Of a stretch of 6,332 nucleotides of DNA, positions 1 to 5,817 are shown piece after piece. The DNA lies in contig JAOTYN010000250.1 in NCBI GenBank assembly GCA_029861825.1, forward strand, positions 1 through 6,332, given 5' to 3'. How positions within the stretch are numbered: the first letter of the stretch is position 1; every line of letters starts with the position of its first letter. A program made the position numbers and the translations under genes. The notes beneath the pieces are model-generated. The model was not told where the DNA came from. It saw nothing but the letters and a program-made list of their open reading frames with translations, and made no database searches. This DNA comes from Cyclobacteriaceae bacterium. GTDB taxonomy: Bacteria > Bacteroidota > Bacteroidia > Cytophagales > Cyclobacteriaceae.

Positions 1-270
1 CTTATAGCTGCTGAGTACACGCCGAAAGGTGTTCTCCCAAAATTCTTCCACATCTCCCAGCAGTAACAAGATATACCCCTTTTGATGGTAATATTGTAGG
101 GCTTTGATGTAGGTACCCTCACAGGCCAGAAAATCGTCTGCACCGTCACGGACACCCCGGTGATGATCCGAGAAAATAATCCACTTCAGATCGTCGGTCT
201 CGGATTCAATTTGCAGTGCATTGCGATAGGCTTTGTCCAATGCCTTGAAGATGTGTTTGGATCTGGACAT
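1..270 (-). CDS. Calcineurin-like metallophosphoesterase, N-terminal part (cut by window edge)
   Basis: This minus-strand reading frame starts at ATG 270-268 and stays open for 90 codons to the left edge, so the C-terminus is missing. The visible protein begins MSRSKHIFKALDKAYRNA. It carries two metallophosphoesterase metal-binding blocks: FSDHHRGVRDGADDF (residues about 33-47), with Asp35 and His37 as the DxH pair, and LLGDVEEFWE (about 70-79), with Asp73 as the GD aspartate. The family uses a two-metal centre to hydrolyse phosphomonoesters or diesters. The later His-containing blocks lie outside the window, so the substrate cannot be inferred. No signal peptide or membrane segment is visible, which suggests a cytoplasmic protein. 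It follows rhomboid A after 18 nt and is probably the fourth gene of the operon. The family call is firm and the exact function is open. Confidence 0.85.
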   Translation of the reverse strand, partial: MSRSKHIFKALDKAYRNALQIESETDDLKWIIFSDHHRGVRDGADDFLACEGTYIKALQYYHQKGYILLLLGDVEEFWENTFRRVLSSYK

Positions 271-288
271 ATATCAATTAATAAGCCA

Positions 289-855
289 TTAGTTTCGTTG
301 TGGTTTCAATTTACTGAACTCAAAAGCACTTAATCCCCCCGCTATTGCTCCTGCCAGGTGAGATTCAAAACTTATTTCCGGCTGGCCGGGCAGGATCCCA
401 TAAAATAGGCCTCCAAAAAACAATAAAATAACAATTGAAATCAAAAGGGACTTAAAATCCTTGCGGAAGAAGCCAAAAAATACCAGGAAGAACGCCAATC
501 CATAGACCAGTCCGCTAGCTCCTACGTGATAGGTAGGTCGGGCAAAAAGCCACACTAATACCATGGGCACCAGATAAGCTCTGATAAAAACGTTCCGGGC
601 AATCCCCGGATAAAACCAGTAAACCACCGTTCCCAGACAAAGTATCGGAAACAAATTGGACAGCAAATGGTAAAGATTGATATGGATCAAGGGAGCGAAT
701 AGTACACCCGGAAGACCCTCAAGGGTTCTGGGGAGATTCGCAAGTATTCTCAGATCCAAACTCAGATATTCCCCCACTAAGAAGAACATTACCATTATTA
801 AGGCCAGTCTCAAAGGTATCCAAATACTCCTGTAAATTTTGGACTGCTGGCCCAT
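289..855 (-). CDS. Rhomboid family intramembrane serine protease (paralog A)
   Basis: This 188-residue polytopic membrane protein should cleave transmembrane substrates within the bilayer. About six hydrophobic segments can be read (roughly 14-32, 57-82, 88-105, 112-130, 136-155, 165-180), the minimal bacterial rhomboid core. The HxxxN motif of the second helix is His63-Asn67, within HINLYHLLSN. The catalytic serine is Ser114 in HVGASGLVYG and the catalytic histidine is His166 in ESHLAGAIAGG, so the Ser-His dyad is intact. The start at 855 lies 3 nt after the ureohydrolase stop, which suggests coupled translation. There is no accessory domain, and the protein ends soon after the last helix, unlike paralog B. 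Substrates are unknown. Comparison of the catalytic cores by eye shows it is a close paralog of the gene at 4005-4754. Confidence 0.93.
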   Translation of the reverse strand: MGQQSKIYRSIWIPLRLALIMVMFFLVGEYLSLDLRILANLPRTLEGLPGVLFAPLIHINLYHLLSNLFPILCLGTVVYWFYPGIARNVFIRAYLVPMVLVWLFARPTYHVGASGLVYGLAFFLVFFGFFRKDFKSLLISIVILLFFGGLFYGILPGQPEISFESHLAGAIAGGLSAFEFSKLKPQRN

Positions 856-858
856 GGA

Positions 859-1878
859 TCAGGGATAACTTTTGATAAAATCAGTAACTAAGCATGCCAA
901 TGTCTTGCCCACCAGCAATGGATCCGTTTGAGCATTAATTATGGCTGCTTCCGGCAGATGCAAGTAGGCAGGTGCCAAAGCCGCAGTGCCCTGGCTAATG
1001 TATTCCCTGGCTTCATCAATACTAATTCCCTGAACGGTGATGGCACTAGCCGGCATCAATGAAACCGCATCCAGATCCAGTTCCAAGCCTGTAGGCAGGG
1101 GTGATCTTTCAATGAAATTTAAAGCCTCTTCCAATGCCTTACCCATATTAGTGACCTGATCCCTTAGTGAATAACTCACCTGAGGCTCCAGATCCATATT
1201 CTTTAGCATAGCCTCACTGTTGGCTTGTTCATGCAAGCCCAAAACAAAATACCGCTGTAAAAATCCTTGATAAAAGGCGTAACTAAACCCATTTCCGCTG
1301 TGTCGTCCTTCCAGCGGCCGGAAATCGGCATGGGCATCGCAATTAAGGCAAGCGATACCTTGAGGAAAACCCAATTCTTGTGATATGGCTTTTAGAATGG
1401 GGAATGAGTTGTTATGTCCGCCTCCTATTATTATGGGTACCAACTCTGCTTTGACCATGACCTCAACTATAGGGGCAACCCTGTTATCCAGCTCCTGGCA
1501 TAATGATCGAAGCTTGGTATAATATTGATTATCGCCAGGGGACAACTCCATAGCTCTTTGTTGAAGATCATTTGTCACCACCTGCCCTAAGAATAGCACA
1601 TCCGACCCTTCCAAATATCGATTACTTTGCAGATTGGCGAATTGGATCACAAACTGCTCCCAGGCCAACTCAGTTCCCGGACGTCCGGAATTGGCCTGAA
1701 CCCCAATACTCTCCGGAATGCCCAGAATTCCAAAGCGCACACCTTTTTTGGACATGTTCCAAATATTGTCCCAGTTGGTCTCATTGATGAATTGCAACCG
1801 TTCTCCTATTCTTATCTCGCCTTTACGATGTGTTATCAAAGGCTCCAGAGTACGGTAGATAGTAAGATGAGGCAGCAT
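859..1878 (-). CDS. Arginase/agmatinase/formimidoylglutamase-family ureohydrolase
   Basis: The product is a binuclear-metal hydrolase of the ureohydrolase family, which splits guanidino or formimino groups from substrates such as arginine, agmatine or formiminoglutamate. All six expected metal ligands are present. Numbered from the ATG at 1878 they are His155 in GGGHNNS, Asp181, His183 and Asp185 in NCDAHADFR, and Asp268 and Asp270 in ELDLDAV. The block after DAHADFR (LEGRHSGNGFSYA) resembles Bacteroidota proteins usually annotated as formimidoylglutamase, but no other histidine-degradation gene is near, so the substrate is uncertain. I chose the ATG at 1878, giving 339 residues. It sits one base after the stop of the upstream EEP gene (TAA-A-ATG). 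The frame is open to an ATG at 1950, which would add 24 residues overlapping that gene. The next gene, rhomboid A, follows after 3 nt. Confidence 0.88.
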   Translation of the reverse strand: MLPHLTIYRTLEPLITHRKGEIRIGERLQFINETNWDNIWNMSKKGVRFGILGIPESIGVQANSGRPGTELAWEQFVIQFANLQSNRYLEGSDVLFLGQVVTNDLQQRAMELSPGDNQYYTKLRSLCQELDNRVAPIVEVMVKAELVPIIIGGGHNNSFPILKAISQELGFPQGIACLNCDAHADFRPLEGRHSGNGFSYAFYQGFLQRYFVLGLHEQANSEAMLKNMDLEPQVSYSLRDQVTNMGKALEEALNFIERSPLPTGLELDLDAVSLMPASAITVQGISIDEAREYISQGTAALAPAYLHLPEAAIINAQTDPLLVGKTLACLVTDFIKSYP

Positions 1879-1879
1879 T

Positions 1880-2878
1880 TTAATCGCGCCAGGTAAAAGT
1901 GAAATGAACCGGGAGATGATCCGATATTGGACCGGCTTCCGAAAGAACAATCCCTTTGATGGGATTTATAAATCGGTGATTGTAAAAGATATAATCCAGT
2001 TTTTCATATGGTGTTGCAGTATCGAAGGTAAAATGCCCCGTCTCGTTTTTTAAATATTCCTGCTGGCTTACCGCCGCCGACAATTCCGGGTGCTCGTAAA
2101 ACCATTTCATAGTGTTTTCTTTGGTCACTTGCTCGCTGGCAAAAGGGGGCCGGGCATTAAAATCACCCATTAAGATCAATGGTCGATCCGTTACTAGAGA
2201 ATCTACTAACTGCAATAAAATTTTAGCCTGCTCCTCACGGGTTATTTCGTCAAATGCTTCTAAATGTACATTGAGTACTACCAGTTGTCGGGAACCGATT
2301 TCCAATACCGCCATTTGAATCAACCGGTCTAAATAAAATGCATTATAATAAAAGGGTGCGGTTTGGGGCTTATCCAACACAATTCGTTGGCTGTTAAGAA
2401 CTGGGTATTTGCTAAGAATCGCTTGACCAGAGAGCATATTTCCAAATTGAATTTGAGGGGGCCAATAAGGAAAGGGTACATAGTTTTTGTCCCAATTCAC
2501 GGAACGCACCGCCTCTAAATAGCCTGGTGATAACTCCTCCAACTGGTCCACCCCGTAACTACGGGATGATTGGTAGTCAATTTCTTGAATTCCAATAACA
2601 TCCGCTTTGCTATCAGCAATCAGTTCTTTTGCTAAACTGAGATTTTGATCAAATAGGTCCTTCTCGGGACTAACCGGCAAATTGTTGGTCATCCCGCTCA
2701 AATAACCCAAGTTATAGGTCATGACCGAAATAGTGTCTCTTTGCTCATGAGTACTTTCTGAATAGGCTACTACCCGATGCAGTGCATCTACTTCCATTTT
2801 CCCGGAGCTTCCCCAGAAATAAAAAGCAGTTACTGCAACCAGCAATACCAGTACCGTTGTGATTAGCACGTTACGCAT
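1880..2878 (-). CDS. Membrane-anchored endonuclease/exonuclease/phosphatase (EEP) family protein
   Basis: This 332-residue protein has an uncleaved signal anchor or signal peptide at residues 4-22, followed by a DNase I-like EEP domain that should face the periplasm. The family motifs appear in order with their catalytic residues: MTYNLGY (Asn56), IGIQEIDY (Glu99), VLNVHLEAF (Asn203, His205), LMGDFNARPP (Asp239, Asn241), LDYIFYN (Asp295) and ISDHLPVHF (Asp320, His321). EEP enzymes are Mg-dependent phosphodiesterases or phosphatases acting on nucleic acids, inositol phosphates or phospholipids. The export signal makes a role in intracellular DNA repair unlikely and fits an extracytoplasmic phosphoester substrate, but that is inference. 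It is the first gene of the operon, and its stop is one base from the ureohydrolase start. The start at 2878 gives a normal N-terminus (MRNVLITTVL). Confidence 0.9.
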   Translation of the reverse strand: MRNVLITTVLVLLVAVTAFYFWGSSGKMEVDALHRVVAYSESTHEQRDTISVMTYNLGYLSGMTNNLPVSPEKDLFDQNLSLAKELIADSKADVIGIQEIDYQSSRSYGVDQLEELSPGYLEAVRSVNWDKNYVPFPYWPPQIQFGNMLSGQAILSKYPVLNSQRIVLDKPQTAPFYYNAFYLDRLIQMAVLEIGSRQLVVLNVHLEAFDEITREEQAKILLQLVDSLVTDRPLILMGDFNARPPFASEQVTKENTMKWFYEHPELSAAVSQQEYLKNETGHFTFDTATPYEKLDYIFYNHRFINPIKGIVLSEAGPISDHLPVHFTFTWRD

Positions 2879-2985
2879 TATTTGGACTAATGAAAAACGA
2901 GTGGTGCGAACAAAATAAACTGTTTATCTTGAAAATAAAAGATTGATTTCCTTATTATTATTGGCAAACTAAGTGATCTCTTGGA
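2879..2985. promoter_or_regulatory. Divergent intergenic region, probable promoters for the EEP operon (-) and the Hpt gene (+)
   Basis: These 107 AT-rich bases separate two divergently transcribed genes, so both promoters should lie here. No perfect TAnnTTTG box is present. Near matches on the minus strand are TTATTTTG (2918-2911) and TTAGTTTG (2972-2965), each with one mismatch. On the plus strand there are TATTATTG (2956-2963), with one mismatch, and TATCTTG (2925-2931), one base short. None has a convincing upstream TTG at the expected distance. The role of the region follows from gene orientation, and the precise boxes are weak. Confidence 0.4.
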
Positions 2986-3321
2986 ATGATTGACTTAAGT
3001 TATTTGCGCAGTATCAGTGATAATAACGAGGAATTTATTACTCAGATGATCCAGAGCTTCCTGGATCATGCCCCGACTTATATTCAGGAGATGAAAACGG
3101 CTTGCCACCAAGATGAATGGTCCGGTCTGGCTATGTCGACCCATAAGCTGAAGCCCTCAGCAACATATATGGGTATTGATCAATTGTTGGATGTGATCCT
3201 GCAAATCGAAAATCAAGTAAAGCAATCCGGCCCCTCTGCCGAGCAATTACACAAATTAATTCTGCAAGTAGAACAACTATGCAATGATGCTTACCCGCTG
3301 CTTCAGAATAAATTGCACTAG
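2986..3321 (+). CDS. Stand-alone histidine phosphotransfer (Hpt) domain protein
   Basis: This 111-residue, mostly helical soluble protein spans little more than one Hpt domain. The phospho-accepting histidine is His53 in STHKLKPSATYMG (residues 51-63), with the family spacing to Gly63 and the following LLDVILQIE helix. Hpt proteins relay phosphate between the receiver domain of a hybrid histidine kinase and a downstream response regulator. No kinase or regulator gene is in the window, so this is an orphan module whose partners lie elsewhere. The usual HxLKG has proline in place of glycine (Pro56), which I recall as common in Bacteroidota Hpt domains. The ATG at 2986 is preceded by TTGGA, at best a weak ribosome-binding site. 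The stop codon abuts the stop of the convergent OmpH-like gene. Confidence 0.85.
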   Translation: MIDLSYLRSISDNNEEFITQMIQSFLDHAPTYIQEMKTACHQDEWSGLAMSTHKLKPSATYMGIDQLLDVILQIENQVKQSGPSAEQLHKLILQVEQLCNDAYPLLQNKLH

Positions 3322-3939
3322 CTAATTTGAAGCCGTAGAATCTGCAGCTGCCTTAGTCTCAGATTGATAGGCCTCATTTAACCCTTTGATAACCTCTTCA
3401 GTGATATTGAGACTATCGTTTGCATAAACAACGCCACTGCCTTTTTGATAAGTAAGTACCAATTGAAAATCGTGTGACTTCCCGTATTCCCTTAAATATT
3501 CAGAGACTCTGTCATACAATTCGTTGTTGACTTTGGCTTCGTCCTGAGCCAGGCTTTGAGCCAATGTCTCTTGGTACCGCATAAGGTTCTGCTGTTTCTT
3601 CACCAAGTCTTCTTCAATCGCCCTGGCCTGAGCAATGGTCATATTCTGGGCGTTACGCTGAAAGCTTTGGATCTCCGTTTCTAAACCACGTGCGCGATTT
3701 TCGTACTCTGCTTGTAAACCGTCCTTCTTCCCTTCCAGTTGGTCGGCTGCTACTTTAAAGAAATCGTAGTTCTTCAATAAAGTATCTGAATTGATGTATG
3801 CAATGCTAGTGGGACTAATCGGTCCGGCTGTCCTACCAGAGACTTCCTCAGAGGTAGTTCGCCCACTGAAATGCAGGTAATAAAGCACTGCCACTGCCAG
3901 CAACAGCACCACATTCAAGATAATCGATATATTTTTCAC
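3322..3939 (-). CDS. OmpH/Skp-like periplasmic chaperone family protein
   Basis: This 205-residue protein has an N-terminal hydrophobic segment (residues 4-23, ISIILNVVLLLAVAVLYYL) that acts as a signal peptide or membrane anchor. A short linker and a small beta part (SIAYINSDTLLKNYDFF, about 45-61) follow. Residues about 62-150 form a long charged, Gln/Glu/Lys-rich coiled coil, as in the Skp tentacles, and the closing segment is FQLVLTYQKGSGVVYAN. Skp/OmpH proteins hold unfolded outer-membrane proteins in the periplasm. The start codon is GTG at 3939-3937. No ATG gives a better N-terminus, and the hydrophobic segment begins directly after it. The upstream gap to rhomboid B is 65 nt and carries a perfect -7 box, so the gene can probably be transcribed on its own. 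The Ala/Ser/Thr-rich C-terminal tail ends at a stop touching the Hpt stop. Confidence 0.88.
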   Translation of the reverse strand: MKNISIILNVVLLLAVAVLYYLHFSGRTTSEEVSGRTAGPISPTSIAYINSDTLLKNYDFFKVAADQLEGKKDGLQAEYENRARGLETEIQSFQRNAQNMTIAQARAIEEDLVKKQQNLMRYQETLAQSLAQDEAKVNNELYDRVSEYLREYGKSHDFQLVLTYQKGSGVVYANDSLNITEEVIKGLNEAYQSETKAAADSTASN

Positions 3940-3962
3940 GGCGTGTAATGATTTTTGCAGGG

Positions 3963-3970
3963 CAAAGATA
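3963..3970 (-). promoter_or_regulatory. Bacteroidota-type -7 promoter box for the OmpH-like gene
   Basis: Read on the minus strand, these bases are TATCTTTG, a perfect match to the Bacteroidota primary-sigma -7 consensus TAnnTTTG. The box lies about 23 bases upstream of the GTG start, which implies a short leader of roughly 15-20 nt. No TTG is seen at the usual -33 distance; the closest upstream TTG (3982-3980) is too near. The same eight bases occur in front of the PorP/SprF gene. Confidence 0.55.
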
Positions 3971-4004
3971 ATATAATTTCAATCGCCTGGGTACTGGGGA
4001 GGTA

Positions 4005-4754
4005 TTAATTTTCCGGCGATGGATGATCGTCGTTATGGAGATTCTCCTTGTAAAAATATCGGATCCGGTAATCCTGCTGAAAGTGAGTATGGTCTTGTGT
4101 CATTTCTTCCGTGGACGGGTCTGGTGGGGCGGGGGCACGGTTCATATTACCTAAATCCACCATCTCAGGATTTTCTAAACTTTCTTTGGCAGTAGAAAGT
4201 GGATAGCGGCGGTAGAAGAAAGCACAAACGAATCCTCCAACTGTACCTAACAGATGTGACTCCCAGGAAATCTCTTCATTCATGGGAAATAAGCCATAGG
4301 CCATACCACCATATAGGAATATCACTACCAGAGAAATGGCTATGGATCTGCTGTCCTTTCTGAAAAACCCGCTGAACAAGAGAAATGAGGCCAGGCCGTA
4401 CACGATACCGCTAGCTCCTATGTGGTATGCATCACGAGCAATAACCCATACCCAGAATCCTGTAAACAGGTAGATCCACACAAATACCTCCAACGCTATT
4501 CTGTGATAAAAATAAAACACCCCTATCCCCAGGAACAGCAGGGGAAGTGAATTGGACATGAGATGGTGAAAATCCCCGTGAACCAGAGGTCCGGTCAGAA
4601 TACCCACCGTGCCGGCAAACGACCGGGGATGGATCCCGAAAACCCCCAGATCTACAGCAAACGAGCTTTCTATGATTTTAATAAACCACAGCAATCCCAC
4701 AAAGGAAATAGTATAAAATACGCTGTTTCGAAATTTGGAAAGATCCTGCTGCAT
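4005..4754 (-). CDS. Rhomboid family intramembrane serine protease (paralog B, with C-terminal tail)
   Basis: This 249-residue protein has six membrane helices and an intact rhomboid active site. The HxxxN motif is His64-Asn68 in HGDFHHLMSN, the catalytic serine is Ser115 in HIGASGIVYG, and the catalytic histidine is His167 in WESHLLGTVGG. By eye about 35 of 62 residues from GASG through the last helix match paralog A. After the last helix (about residue 181) a hydrophilic tail of some 68 residues follows. It contains APAPPDPSTEE and ends in an aromatic/basic stretch (DYRIRYFYKEN). Paralog A has no such tail. I start it at ATG 4754 (MQQDLSKFRN), 40 nt after the deacetylase stop. The frame is open to 4874, but the extra 40 residues would overlap the deacetylase gene and do not resemble a rhomboid N-terminus. 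It is probably cotranscribed with the deacetylase gene. Confidence 0.92.
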   Translation of the reverse strand: MQQDLSKFRNSVFYTISFVGLLWFIKIIESSFAVDLGVFGIHPRSFAGTVGILTGPLVHGDFHHLMSNSLPLLFLGIGVFYFYHRIALEVFVWIYLFTGFWVWVIARDAYHIGASGIVYGLASFLLFSGFFRKDSRSIAISLVVIFLYGGMAYGLFPMNEEISWESHLLGTVGGFVCAFFYRRYPLSTAKESLENPEMVDLGNMNRAPAPPDPSTEEMTQDHTHFQQDYRIRYFYKENLHNDDHPSPEN

Positions 4755-4794
4755 GTATTTTTTAACACGTATTATGCACAAATAAGTTCTGCCA

Positions 4795-5694
4795 TTAGAA
4801 GAACATTTCCCGGGCCAATCGGTATGTATTAGCATGAGCCTCAATAATCGTAGAGATCTTTGGGGAATAGCCACCCCCCATAACTACCGCCACCGGTATG
4901 GAATTTTGTCTGCAAAATTCCAATACCATCCTATCTCTTTGCCGACACCCTTGGGATGTGAGTGCCAACCGGCCTAAATTATCGCTAGCCAATACATCGA
5001 CCCCTGCCTGATAAAATACAAAATCCGGGTGGGAATCATAGCAGAATCCCCACAATTGTTTGTGCAGGACCTCTAAATATTGTAGGTCTCCGGTTCCGTC
5101 TGCCAAGGGCACGTCCAGGTCCGATTTGGATTTGTTATAAGGGAAGTTCTTGGCACCGTGCATGCTAAAAGTGACTACCCGTGGATCGTATTGAAAGATA
5201 TCGGCGGTACCGTTACCCTGATGCACATCAAGGTCAATCACCAGTACTTTCATTGCCAACCTTTCCGCGATCAGGTAGCGGGCAGCAATAGCAATATCAT
5301 TAAGCAAACAAAAGCCCTCTCCAAAATCCCGACCAGCATGATGCGTACCTCCCGCTATGTTAAACGCTACGCCATATTGCAAAGCAAACCGCGCAATCTC
5401 GACAGTACCTTTGGCTATAATGGTTTCACGTTCGATCAACTGTCGGGACAAAGGAAATCCCGTTCTTCTTATCTCCTGGGGGCTTAGTTTTAGCTTCTTT
5501 AATTTACTCCAATATTGTTTATGGTGTACAGCGGTAATGTGTTCCTCCCCTAAGTTTCCAGGACTGAAGAGATCGTCGCCACTAATAACTCCCTCCCGCA
5601 GCAGCTGCTCAGGCAAGAGTTGGTACTTTTCCATGGGAAAACGGTGATTAAGGGGCAGTGGATGGCAGAATTGTGGATTCCAGGCAACCTTCAT
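4795..5694 (-). CDS. Histone deacetylase family protein (class IV/HDAC11-like zinc amidohydrolase)
   Basis: This 299-residue, full-length cytoplasmic enzyme belongs to the zinc-dependent deacetylase family, which removes acyl groups from lysine side chains, polyamines or other amines. Its active site is complete: catalytic His118-His119 in GGTHHAGRDFGEGF, the zinc ligands Asp156 and His158 in DLDVHQGNGT, the third ligand Asp233 in YQAGVDVLASD, and Tyr276 in MGGGYS. The DVHQGNG form, rather than DVHHGDG, points to the HDAC11-like group. The N-terminus (MKVAWNPQF, then HRFPMEKYQLLPE) is typical of this group, which supports the ATG at 5694 over Met21. Bacteria lack histones, so the substrate is probably a small acetylated amine or an acetylated protein; the sequence does not say which. 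It is the first gene of a pair with rhomboid B. Confidence 0.92.
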   Translation of the reverse strand: MKVAWNPQFCHPLPLNHRFPMEKYQLLPEQLLREGVISGDDLFSPGNLGEEHITAVHHKQYWSKLKKLKLSPQEIRRTGFPLSRQLIERETIIAKGTVEIARFALQYGVAFNIAGGTHHAGRDFGEGFCLLNDIAIAARYLIAERLAMKVLVIDLDVHQGNGTADIFQYDPRVVTFSMHGAKNFPYNKSKSDLDVPLADGTGDLQYLEVLHKQLWGFCYDSHPDFVFYQAGVDVLASDNLGRLALTSQGCRQRDRMVLEFCRQNSIPVAVVMGGGYSPKISTIIEAHANTYRLAREMFF

Positions 5695-5755
5695 AGAATT
5701 GAAACCCCGGTACAGAACTAAGGTTTAATTAATTAATTGATTAAAATATATCACA

Positions 5756-5764
5756 TGTTACAAT
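5756..5764 (+). repeat. Direct repeat TGTTACAAT, copy 1
   Basis: Nine bases identical to copy 2 at 5809-5817, with starts 53 bp apart, close to five turns of B-DNA. The core TGT-T-ACA is a small dyad, as some regulator sites are. It also forms the right half of a 15-base element (5750-5764) that recurs imperfectly (11 of 15) at 5788-5802. This could be an operator, but chance in AT-rich DNA is not excluded. Confidence 0.3.
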
Positions 5765-5802
5765 AATGCCTACTATTGAACAGTTAAATCACATAATTCA
5801 AG

Positions 5803-5810
5803 TATCTTTG
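5803..5810 (+). promoter_or_regulatory. Bacteroidota-type -7 promoter box for the PorP/SprF gene
   Basis: The bases TATCTTTG match TAnnTTTG perfectly and end 19 bases before the ATG at 5830, so the leader should be short, about a dozen bases. A TTG at 5776-5778 lies 24 bases upstream, somewhat too far for a standard -33 element. The box overlaps the second copy of the TGTTACAAT repeat by two bases. Confidence 0.55.
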
Positions 5811-5817
5811 TTACAAT
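5809..5817 (+). repeat. Direct repeat TGTTACAAT, copy 2
   Basis: Second copy of the nine-base repeat. With the preceding T it forms a perfect dyad, TTGT-T-ACAA (5808-5816). It overlaps the end of the -7 box and the expected transcription start, where a bound protein could block or tune initiation. Confidence 0.3.

Noticed and set aside
859..1878. Histidine-utilisation (hut) operon
   Set aside because: Only the ureohydrolase resembles a hut enzyme. No hutH, hutU or hutI gene is present, and its neighbours are unrelated to histidine breakdown.
1572..1896. Plus-strand open frames opposite the ureohydrolase
   Set aside because: They are antisense to a well-conserved coding region, show no domain or start signal, and have compositions typical of shadow frames.
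1876..1950. Longer ureohydrolase N-terminus starting at ATG 1950
   Set aside because: The extra 24 residues lie entirely over the end of the EEP coding region and do not look like the family's N-terminus. The ATG at 1878 follows the EEP stop by one base, the usual operon arrangement.
2112..2318. Plus-strand 68-codon frame opposite the EEP gene
   Set aside because: Antisense to conserved catalytic motifs, with no recognisable protein features.
3940..4004. Possible terminator between rhomboid B and the OmpH-like gene
   Set aside because: No stable inverted repeat followed by a T run is visible in the 65 bases on the minus strand, so readthrough cannot be excluded.
4755..4874. Longer rhomboid B N-terminus starting at 4874
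   Set aside because: The 40 extra residues mostly overlap the deacetylase gene and are not hydrophobic or rhomboid-like. The ATG at 4754 leads directly into the first membrane helix.
4563..5647. Several plus-strand frames opposite rhomboid B and the deacetylase
   Set aside because: All are antisense to conserved motifs of genes with intact active sites, and no family resemblance is visible.
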